A DNA stretch of 64,000 nucleotides from NCBI GenBank assembly GCA_026874595.1, contig CM049308.1, forward strand, positions 71,396,624-71,460,623, read 5' to 3'. Positions 25,101-37,100 of the stretch are shown one piece after another (within the stretch, counting starts at the first letter, position 1; each line of letters starts with the position of its first letter). The notes below the pieces were generated by a model. It did not search any database. It had not been told where the DNA came from and worked only from the letters and a program-made list of their open reading frames with translations. The position numbers and the translations under genes were made by a program. The DNA is from Sipunculus nudus (Eukaryota; Annelida; Sipuncula; Golfingiida; Sipunculidae).

Positions 25101-28100
25101 TTGTCTGAGCTGTGGGGCTTTTAAGCATCCCCAGCATAATAGAAAATTTGATACCAAAGCAGGGTACAAATCATAACCATTTGACCTAGAATCTTTAAAC
25201 TTAAAATCCAGGGAGGTCCATGAAAAGTCTCCTTGGAAACATGAAATTAGGTCTCTGTTACCCATATTCTATGAGCTATGGGGCTTATAAGCACACCCCA
25301 GAAAATTTTCAAAATTTGATACCAAAGTAGGGCACAAATCATAACAATTTGACCCAGAATCTTCTAACTTGTCATCCTGAGAGTCCCTCTAAAGTTCTCC
25401 CCTCGAGACCTGAAATTGGGTATGTTTGAGCATCCCAGAAATAAGGAAAAATACACACAAATTGCCTGGTTCCTCGGGAAAGGCTGGTTGGATTGTCATC
25501 AAATTTGGTGTGCTAATGGGTCTTGATGAACTGAAGCTAATATGCATGAATGATGATGCTACCTATATTATCTTAATTAGTATACTGTGCAAGGACCTAT
25601 TGTCAACATGTCAGTTGGCTGAGCGACTTGACCCATTGGTCACTTGTTTTGCATAATTTTTTAGCTCAGCTGACTATAAGTCATCTGAGCTATAGTTGTG
25701 GTCCATTGTCTGTCGTCCGTCAGTCTTGCCGTCCGTCCGTCTGTAGATGTGGCACGTTTTGAAACTGTAAGACCTAGGAATCCAAAATTTAGCATAATGT
25801 TAGATGTCCCCAAGATCTCCTACCAAGCTACTATAAGTCATCTGAGCTATAGTTGTGGTCCATTGTCTGTCGTCCGTCAGTCTTGCCGTCCGTCCGTCTG
25901 TAGATGTGGCACGTTTTGAAACTGTAAGACCTAGGAATCCAAAATTTAGCATAATGTTAGATGTCCCCAAGATCTCCTACCAAGCCGAAAACTGGGTCTT
26001 TGCGACTTCGTTCCTTTGAGAAATTAAGGAAAAACCTCAATTTTTTATTAAAAACCTATTTTCACACTTCAGGACTGCCTGATATCAAAACCACTCATCT
26101 GTTTTTCCTCATATTTACCAAAAATAATCCTCCATATAGTTCCTATGTATATGCCAGAAATTAGGTCTGTATTATATAATTTAAAAAAGTTATGGGCCCA
26201 AACATAATGCATTTTGTAAATAATCAGGAAAGAAATTTGATCACTTAACTATAACTATAACTATAACTATAACTTATTTCACTTAACACAAAACTTGTTA
26301 AAGCTAAGCACTTTTTTTCCAGTAATATTACTTTTATTAATCAAAATTAAATTGTATACCGAAAATTAGATCAAAATCTTTTAAATTTTTTAAAATATTA
26401 GCAAAAATAAAAAACTGGTACCTTAAATTTTGTCCAACTTTGACCATGGCATGTTTTTATCCTGTAACTGCTGTGGATTTAATTTTCACAGCATGTTTTT
26501 GTTAGCATTTCAACTGTTACACCCAAAATTGAAACCAGTTGATAAGAAACTGTAGATTTTATTCAAGTTTTCAAGCACCATGTCATATATTGTTTACATC
26601 AAGCTAGTGTTATGCAGTTTGCTAGAGCTCGGCTCCCCAGCTTCAGCTCTAAGTTCCTTAAATTTGGCATACAGTTAGACGTCTCCAAAATCCCCTACCA
26701 TACCAAGAATTTGGTCACTAGGACTGCATTCCTTCAAGATATTAATGAAAAACTTCATTTTTCCATTAAAAACCCATTGTTACATTTTAAGACTGCCTAA
26801 TATCAAAACCACTGATCTGACTTTGATCATATATAATATGCATATTTTTCTATACATTCGCTATGCACATGCCAGAAATGATGTCAGTATTGCGTAATTT
26901 TTTTTAAGTTATGGGCCCAAACATAATGCACTTTTAAAAAATCAAGAAATATATTTACTCACCTAGATGAGAATTGCTGAAGCTGGAGACTTTTTTTCAG
27001 GAATATAACTTTATTTAATCAAGATTCAATTGTTTACCCAAAATTATATCTGAATTTTGCAAATTTTTCAAGTTATAAGCATAAATAAAAAATCAATACC
27101 TTAAATTTTGTCCAGCTTTGGCAATGGCATGTTTTTTCCTTGTAAGCACTGTTGATTTAATTTTCACAGCATATATACATAAGGATTTATTCTTTTAAAA
27201 TCTGAAGTTTCAAAGGAATTGATTGAAAAGATTAGCTTTTATTCAAGTTTTCATATACCATGTCAAGTGTTGTTTACATCTAGCCCTTCTAGTAGTACTG
27301 CCTTCACTTGCATTATGTAACCCATCCCAGGCAGCTTGCCTTGGCTCAGCTTGGCCACTACTAGCAGGCTTCCCCCTGCCCTGCACACCCCCCCCCCCCT
27401 AGATGATGCATTAACTAGATGAATGTTATAGTTTTATGTATTTCATTTTATTCTTGGCTATGCAATGCTACATTTTAGATTTTGTATTTACCACCAGGGT
27501 TACACTGATTAAAGTGCACATTAAATTGTGTCCACAAAGTGGTGTATTGCTATGAAAGTGTGGATGTTCATCAGATAAGTAATTCCTTACTTGAGAAGAG
27601 TAAAAGCTTCACCAGGTGTAAAATTGACTATTAATTCCAGTAATATATTATAGCTGAGATTGTAATAAGCATAATGATATTGTTTGTCCCTCATTCAACC
27701 AACAGTGTAGATACTTTATTTGAAAAGATGTTTTTATTTTACCAAATTCACTGAATCTTTTATTTTATTTCGGTGAATGAGGTTAAGCATGTACTGAAAA
27801 CTTCAATGTGCAAAACTTGTTAATAGTGATTCATGGAATAATCTTGTAGCATTATTTTCTTTTAAATTCAGTTTAAACATTTGTGATTTAAAAATAATAA
27901 AAATATATGTGTATGCATAAAATGACCCAATATGAGCTACACTCTGGATATATAATGATTGCAACTTAGAATTCTAATATTTTAAGTTATATTTTCAGTG
28001 TTTTTAATACAAATTTAAAAAACTTGTAAATAAAAAAAATAATCAGATAAAAACTATTTTAATGGAAAAAGTGGATATGCTTAAATAATAGGCTTATATA

Positions 28101-31100
28101 TAAACTTAAATGGATTATTCCCGTGAAAGTGAAATAAAGGTATTAGTCCATTCTGTCCACTGGCCTGTCCATTTGTAAATATTTCATATGCATCACAGTT
28201 TCTCAAAACTTTTACTGTTTTTTCTTCATGACAGTCTTGTCAGAGTATTAGTTTGCAATCATATATTTAGAACTTTACCATAACCAAGTAAGAGGGCCTC
28301 TTTCCTCTTAGCTTCTCATATGCTTATATAAATGAAAAACATTAAAATAGAATATTTTGCATTTGCAAAAATTTCAAACTTAAGCTGAGCGTCGTGACCC
28401 ATGGGTCCCTTTTTTAATTGAGCCCTCATTGATATATGATGCTTTCTAACCTGATTTTAATGGTACACTCAGGATCCTACAAAAGTTGATGTTGATGCTC
28501 CAGTGGAGGCAGACATGGACTCTGATTCGGAGTCTGAGGTGGACAGTGATGAAGAGGAGGAGGACGACGATGATGATGATGCAACGGGTCTAACAGAGGA
28601 GGAGGAGCAACAGAGACAAAAAGAGAAGAAGGAGAGGGTAAGGCTATCACGTTGTTCTCTGGTGGACAAATTTTACCATATGCCACCTTGTATGTTTATA
28701 TTTTGAAATATTACCTTGAATCACATCTGTTGTTTTATTGAGTTTGATGTACTAGCTTTTCCAAAGATGTTATATACAGCTCATCCGGGACAAAATGTAT
28801 CATAGAGACATTTAGTAATTCAGTGATCAAAACTTACTTTTTTCTTCCATCAAAGTGTACCTTAGATATCCTTTAGATATCCTTAGATATCTATATATAG
28901 GATATATTACCTTACCTTAAAGTACACTTCTGATTTCTTTCATTTACCAAGAGGTACATGCACCTTTTGATACCTTCCATGTACCTGGAAGTACAGCTCA
29001 GGTAATTACCGTTTTTCCATGATATATACCAAGAAACCCTTCTTTAAACTTCCAGTGCACCTAAGATACCTTACATATATCTTAAGAATCATCTTAGACA
29101 TTACCCAGTTTCTTTGAGAAATAAACTCAGACATTCTATATTTTCTTTGAGGTTCACACCTCAGAAACCACATATTTTCTCTAAGGTACACCTGAGACAC
29201 CATCCATGTTTTTGTATCTACCTCAAGTATGTACCATGTACCTCAAAGCTCTTGTAGAAGTAATGTTTGTTCATAGAGCTGTATGTTACATTCATTGAAG
29301 ACAATTTGTGTGGTCGTTTCTTATGTTTGCTGAGCCTGTTAGAATATGCTTCTTTTGAGAATGTAGATCATGGAATGTTAGGGTTTGCCTATAGCTTAAT
29401 AGTTTGAGCCTTGTTGCAACTGTACAGAGTCAAATCAGATACTAGTATTTATGGATGCCATCAGTGATGAAAGTTTAACTATTCAAGATCAATCATTCAT
29501 ATGCATTATCAGCTATTTAGAATTTTCCCTGTGGGAATGATAATTTCAGTTAGAAAGCATCTGAAAGTCTTCCTTATATTTCAACCCTGAAAATTATTAT
29601 CAAAATGCAGTGGTTGTAACAGCTGGGAAGTCTTGATGGATTATGTTAAAACTCCCAAAATATGGAATACCATAAACGCTGAAGAATTTGTATTATTTTT
29701 TTTTTAAATTTCAGTACATATTTCAAGTGCTGCCACTTTTTATTTCCATAAAGTAAATTTTTTGGGCGTAAATGCTTTTAAATTCTTTCTTCTCCAGTCA
29801 TCATTTTTAATATCGGGATTTCAGACTCAAATTCAAATTTAAGCATCAAGGGTAACATGTTTGTGTTTTTCATACCTTTTAGGCCACATGAAAAAAGGGT
29901 TTCTCAGTCACAGTATGAGTCAGTTTTCACCCCCTACACAAAAATATTTATTTTGTTTTTCAGGAAAATTTTTACTAATTATGATGACGAGTGACTGAGA
30001 CTTACTTTCAAGAAAACAATTTAACAGTTTTGCTAAAATTTCCTTTGGTTATGTTGTGCAATACAATTCTTATTGTCATGTTGTCCCCATTTTATATGAA
30101 ATTTTTATTGTAAATTTATAATTAAAAAATTTATAACAAATAAATTCACCTTCTCACAGTAATATCTGAAAAAATGCCAGAGAAAGCAACCTTTTTTTGC
30201 CCTTGATTTGATCTGGTTTCAAGAAATTCAGGACGGCATTACTGTATCAATAATCGGAAACCACAGGCAATTTCCCTGGTCCACAGGCCCCTTTTTATCT
30301 CTCAGAATGGTAAAAAAATCATGGTACCACCAGAGGAGGGGGACTGTAAGTGTACCATAAATTCAGAATTCAGGGCTGGTCGTCAGCCAGACAGGTCCTG
30401 GGATGGCTGAATAGATCTGACAGATACGCCTGTTATTGTGACCTTATACACCAGTGACACAGCTGTTAGTAGCAGTACCTTGTGTTTTGCCTCGCAAGTG
30501 AAGCCACCAGTAGCTAGGTTTAGATTCTGCTTGGCCACCATGTAGTCAGCAGTGCATATTGGTCATGATCACACTAGATTTTTCATTTTTGATTTACAAA
30601 CCCTCTGACCTAAAATTTCTAAAAAAAAAATTTAGTCAATAATTTTAGTGCATATTCCTGTGATTACCCCAGTGATTCCAGAATTAATTTGCAGCTATCT
30701 ATTAAAGCAACTTATAGTTTACCCTTTTTCCCTGCTGTCTAAGTAAGGATATGCATATTTGTACCTGTGACCAGAAAATATGCAGGTCACAAGTCTACTT
30801 ACCTGAAGTAATATGTTTATTCCTGATATAGTTTTCACTTTTTGCTAGATGGAGGTTTCAGCTGAGTTTTAAGGGTTCATGGGTCTCTGTTTCAGAGTTG
30901 CCATTGGCATATATTTATGACTTACATGGATAGAAATTAAATATATATCTCAGAATTGTTTGACGTCAGATATTTTTTATCCTAAGGCCAAAAAAAATAA
31001 AAGGTGTGGTTCTCCGGCACCGCCCGCGTCAATTTTAACCCTCCGCATCAAACATTTTTATCTTAATTTTCATCTTTCAGGAATAAAAAATAATACAATT

Positions 31101-34100
31101 TTGATACGATTTCCTTTGTAATGTAGTGTTTTTACCTGTTTAGCAAAAAAACCCTATTATTTTCATGCTTTTCCCTGATCATATGACATTTTTATCAAAA
31201 CATACAAAAAAATTCAAAAATAAAATACCGCCCGCCCGCATTAATTTATGAAAAAAAAGTGCCTGAGAACCATACCTTTTTATTTTTTTGGCCTAACACT
31301 TCAGTTTCTCAAAAAAATATTTATAAACCAAGAAAGATTTTAAAAATTTGCTACACATAATTTTTTTAGACAGTTTTGAAAAGTGTCCCTATTTTAGCAT
31401 GCATCATGTCAATAACCAAAAGATTTTGAGTCATCTATCCTTGAGATTTCATGTTTTTGATCATGTTACTTTGCCTCCATAATCTGATGGATGTTCACTT
31501 CTGGTGCTTTGTATTATCTTTATTTTGTAAAGCATGTTGTTGTTGTTTATTTGGTTTTCTTTGGTTCCATGTTGTTTTTAGGCCCTAGATGAAGCAAGCA
31601 AAGGCAGAAAACATAGTGTGAAACATGCACCAAAGGTGGCGCTGCTGTACAAATATGCCCTTGTAGTAATTCACTAATGTAGCTTTACAGTGGAGGGTCA
31701 TTTATTTTAACTTCAGTGATTCCAAATTTAAAAAATGGAATTTGGAAAAAAAATGTGATTACTTTCTTCATAAGTATCTGCTTATTTAAAGTTTTCTGAG
31801 CTTTTTAGATAAATGACTCTCTACAGTTTGTATAAAGATACTCACAGATTTTATATTGGGCACTGTACTCACATCATGTGGTCAGACTTTAATATTTTTA
31901 TACTTGTTACATGAATACTGTGCTTTTACAGAACATGTTTCCCACTAATATTATACCTCGAAAAGAAACCAGATTTTTAATCGATCTAATTCCCTTATTT
32001 TCATGTACTTTTTAGTGTTAATTGAATTATTTTTATGTTAGCATAAAATACAGATGACGTAATACTTTGGCTCTTTGAAATATGATGAACAGTTTTTGTG
32101 AAAACAAAAAAAATGTGTCCATCACTCCAAAAGAACCAAACATCATCAATATGATACAGAGAATTAGATGGTATTAGATAATTTCAATGTAATACATATA
32201 ATATAATGGAATAGATACATTCAAGAATCTGGTTTCAGAAGGCTGGTTATTCTCTTACACAAGTCTTACCACCATTTTTAAAAATTATGCTTGCCACAAT
32301 ACCACATCCTAATTTATTCATAATGTATATAAGGTAACTAAAAAGGTAACTAATACAAGCCAGGTAACAAATGTTCTAATATAAAGCCATGAGTGGTGTT
32401 TCACAGGTTCTTGCATTATGCAGCATTACAGGGGAAAATGTCAAATATCATAAATTGAAGCAATATTTAAATAGTACTGAATGTAGTATTAAAAAAATAA
32501 CTGGTAACTCAGTACTCCTGGACTCATTTTTGAGGTATTTATATAATTTTTCATTTATGTTATTAAATATGCCGTTGAATTCAGTTTGTTTCTTAAGCTA
32601 AGATTCCATATGCACAGAATGCTGTATGCAGGAGGTGGAAGGTGGAATCCATGTTGAGAGATTTCATATGTACCAGACCTACCAGTGTGGCAACATGCTT
32701 TATTTTCTTTCTGTCACATCCAGTATACCATGCAGAGCAAGCTAAAATTGCTACATATTGTGATTTGTTTTGCTGGATATGCATTCTGCATGTGATATAT
32801 GTGCATATAGAATACCACTTTATGTAACGGATATCAGTTTTTTATCTGACTTCAGCATTCTGCATGACGGAGCAGCACTCCATTCATATGGAACTTATCT
32901 TCAGAGATAAAAATTAAGTATTCTTGCACATCAGTGTTTACACAGATTCCCACTGAACTCATTTATCAGATTTTATTATCAGAGAGTTTCATAGTCGAAG
33001 CTTTATTTGGACCATACAAGGCAATATCCTTGTGAAAAAACCCAGTATGTATTCATACCAGCAAGACAGACATATGAATAATTAAAAAAATCGAGCTTTT
33101 AAAGAAATCCTCGACTATTTGAAAACATGCCATGCTGTTTGACATTCAATGACTAAGTGCTTTTGAAAATATAGAAAAATATACCATTACTAGTGTTTCA
33201 TTATCATAAGTTGGATGGTGTAAGCAATCTGTATAATCGGTTCTGATAAATATATTTATGGCAGAACTAAATCAGAGTACCCCCTATAGACAAAATGTGT
33301 ATTCTCTATCATGCACATTAAATATGTTAATAAGGGTAGCCAACAAAGTGCTGAGGTTTTGAACATTTCATGTGTTCCCCTTTTGGATTGATTGGAAAGT
33401 CCACTGTGTTCCCCTTTTGGATTGATTTGAAAGTCCACTGTGTTCCCCTTTTGGATTGATATGAAAGTCCACTGTGTTTCCTTTTTGGATTGATTGGAAA
33501 GTCCACTGTGTTCCCCTTTTTGGATTGATTGGAAAGTCCACTGTATTCCCCTTTTTGGATTGATTGGAAAGTCCAATGTGTTCCCCTTTTTGGATTGATT
33601 GGAAAGTCCACTGTGTTCCCCTTTTTGGATTGATTGGAAAGTCCACTGTGTTCCCCTTTATGGATTGATTGGAAAGTCCACTGTGTTTCCCTTTTTGGAT
33701 GGATTGGAAAGTCCACTGTGTTCCCCTTTTTGAATGGTTTTGAAAAGCTCATTGAATTAATCTTTTTGGATTCATTGGAAAGGCTACTGTGTTCTTTTTT
33801 AGCTCAGCTGACTTTCAGTCATGCTGGGCTATAGCGATGGGTCTTTGTCCGGCGTCCTTCCGTCTGTCCGTCCGGCCGTCCGGCCGGCCGTCTGTCCGTT
33901 AGCAGGGCACAAATCATAACCGTAGGGGCTAGGGCCATGAACCCTATGCAGTCTTAGAGGTTATAAAAAGATCTCCTTGCAAACCTGAAATTAGGTCACT
34001 GCGACCTATATTTTCGAAGTTATGGGGTGTGTTTGCACCCCCCAGAAATAACTCTTTGAGACAAAATTTTCATCCCAAACCTTCCATCTTTCACATACAG

Positions 34101-37100
34101 CTCACCTACCAACAGGGGAAGAACCATAATTTTTTTTAAGTCAAAATGTCAAAGGTCAAGGCCTCCTCTTTGAAAAGCCTGTGGATGCATTTTAAGCCAA
34201 CCCTTTCATCCCAATTCTTTGATCTTTCACATATAGCTCACCTACTAAGTTGGAGAAGAATCCTATAGATTTTGAGTTCACAAGGTCAAAGGTCAGGGTC
34301 ACAGGATCCACTTCTTTGAAAAGGTAGTGGACACATTTCAAGCTAGATTTTTCATTCCAAACCTTCCAGCACTGACATCGCTTCTCTGCCAACAGGGGAA
34401 AAGACCTGTTGATTTTGAGGTCAAAGGTCAAGTTCACAGCACCCACTTCTTGCGTGGAGTCATTTTCAGGCAAACTTTTCAATCTGTACCTTCCATCTGT
34501 CATATATGGCTTACCTACCAATAAGGGAAGAAGCCTATTGATGTTGAGGTCAAAAAGTCAAAGGTCAAGGTCACAATATTTAATTGTTCTAAATGCTTGT
34601 GAGCATATTTCAAGTGTAACTGTTCAACCCAAACCTTCAGCCTTTCACATATGCCACATCTATGCATCACTCAGTTTGACTCAAACTTCATATTTATGGG
34701 TCTTTTTGCTTGAATAAATAACTTATTGATTTTGGGGTCAGCTGGTCAGCAGTTTAAAGGTTGCAGGTCAAAGTTATTCACCCATTGGTTGCCAAGTAAT
34801 TACACCAGATTTAAGTGGTCAGTAGTTACCCATCATTTAGAAAGAATCATGTTGATATATGGGCAAAAGGCCAAGGTCATAGGTCAGGGATGTTCACAAT
34901 TACTTATTTTATAGACCATCTCTATTTTTCTTGTATATATAACCATCCCACTCCAGCTGGTACATCTCCCTGTGTGGCTCTAATTGTGAGTGACACTGGT
35001 GACATATGACTCCCTTTTGTATCAGCCTGTTAAGTGATAAGGCTCAGTGATAAGTACCTCGTTACTTCATAACAAAAACACTGTTGTCAGAATGCTTCAG
35101 CCAGGCATTAAGATTATGAGAGTATAGTATTAAGGTTTAGCTACTGATTTATAAGATGATGGGAACATTTTGCAGTTTATTTTATGGAATCCTAGCAATA
35201 AACTTAGTTTCCTAGATATCTGAATATTTTAATATATATCACCACATATAAAAGCAAGTGTTTGTTCTCATAATATGTGGATCTGTACCTAGATTTAGGA
35301 TGGCTTTTTGTTTTATTTCAAGAGTCTTAAACATGCTTTCTGCATTTCTTTTCTTTCAGGTTTGGCAGTTTACCTACCCTGCTGACCCCATTGAAAAGCA
35401 AAGTGATAATAAAACTATTGGACTTACACTTTTTACAATTGCATATCTATAAATCTGATATGAGGGCCTGGACATGCCTTTTGAATTATTTTGGGCATTT
35501 ATTACTGGATAATTTGCCCCAAGTTTGGTCTCTTATTGGAGAATGTGGGATATCAAATGTCATACTTGTCAGAAATCCATTATGTCTGCCAGTTAGCCAC
35601 CTTAGAAATTCTTTCTTCAGGGCAGTTTCAGTAATTTTTCTTTAATGTTTGGTCCGATTTAGAGAATGTTTGTTGTCTGATTTCAGACTTGTCAGAAGTC
35701 CAATATGGCCACCAGGCAACCATCTTTTAATTACTTTAGATCATATTATCTCAAGAACAGTTAAAGTGAATGCAGTTGGATGTATATTTATGTAATCTTG
35801 TAAAGGATTGGGTCAAATATTTCTGAATAAATATTACCATCATTTATAAAAGTGCAGTACAGTTGGCTTGTATTGAATAAAAATTCATACAGGAGCACCT
35901 GTTTCTCAGTAATTCTTGCATGTATTTCCTTGATTTTTGCTATATATTTTGATCTTATATTTGCCCTTTGTGGTGTTCCTTTTGAGACTGACAGGTTTCA
36001 AGCAAGCTGTTGGAATAGTTCCTGATAGCTTAACAATCATGCATTTTCCTCAGACCATCAATTCACTGTGTTTTAACCAGACATAGGTGATATATATTTC
36101 TGTTGTCATAGAAAATTTTCAACAAATTGGCAAATTGGTTCTTCAAAATTTTACTGGAAGTTGTGAATCTCAGTCCATGATGTCACAGGTCATGCTTGGC
36201 AGCTGAGCGTCATGACCCATGGGTCACTTGTTTTATTGATTGAAATGTCCACTGTTTTCCCCTTTTAGATGAATTTGAAAGTCTAGTATGGATTGTAATG
36301 TCCACTGTGCTTTCTTTGTTTGGATGGATTGTTAAGTCCACTATGGTCCAGTTTTTATGTCACCAGAATGCTCACTGTTCCCATTTGTAGCCTCTTGATT
36401 TTAGTGAGTGGTTCTCTATATCAGTAATGAAAGGTGCAAAATTTAAATAATTGTTGATTTATACCTAATAAAATCGCATTTATGCTAATTGAGATGTTTT
36501 CCTTATTTCAGTTCCCCAGTCATAACTTAATTTTTAATATTTCTTAGTACCTCCTGAACTTTATTAACCTACCAGTCATTTTGAATTTTTTAAAATTTAC
36601 AAATTGAAACAACTTGGTGTATCCAAATGCCCTTTATTAAGCACATTTGTCAGAAATTGTTCCTTTAAGGGGTGTTCTTGCCTACCTCAAATTGCTAGTA
36701 TTTTCTTGATGAAGCTGAAGCTCCTGTAATGATCAGTAATGACCAAATTTAAAAGCAACAAATTCAGATTGCTATTTCTTCATTGTGAATTTCAATGAAT
36801 GTGGGAAGCTGTGGTGGCATTCTGTGGATTCTCAACATTATAACAGTCAGCATAAATCTTCATGCTAAAATTTGAAGTTGAACTTTTCAAAATGGTGGAG
36901 ACAGCCCTGAAAAAGTCAGATGTCATAGATTTATTGTTGAGTTGGCACTTACAAAAACATTGTAGATGTCCCGTCAGCTGGCCTTCTATATTGACGGGAG
37001 AAGATTAGACTAACCATGGTGTGAGTGTCAGGAGAAGTTAGAACTGTCACAGCTAGTAGTACATCTTATATATGCAGGACAGAAGGGCAGCATCAAAAAT

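Larger units (their letters stand above)
13091..25646 (+). mobile_element. Helentron-type element B, split by copy C1
   Basis: Left part 13091-13440 starts AGCTCAGCTGAATGTAAGTC after a T run. It continues at 24160-25646 and ends GGCTGAGCGACTTGACCCAT then TGGTCACTTG before TTTT. The join is convincing: the left part stops at GGTGGCACCATATGTATTTTT, and 24160 resumes with a T run then ATTTTTTACAATTTTTT, which is the exact continuation seen uninterrupted at 24822-24865. The right part is built of about five tandem units of roughly 150-340 bp, each with GGGCACAAATCGTAACCACT, TAGAATCTTCTA and GGTCTCTGTTACCCATATTC. Without the insertion B is about 1.84 kb. It has no coding capacity. Confidence 0.85.

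Noticed and set aside
33327-33752. 141-codon minus-strand open frame with regular repeats
   Set aside because: It is the 35-bp minisatellite read through: every frame of the unit happens to be open, giving a 35-residue period. No start context, composition or homology suggests a protein.
34192-35645. Overlapping open frames inside element D
   Set aside because: They lie in the GGTCAAAGGTCAAGG repeat units of a mobile element and have no protein-like character.
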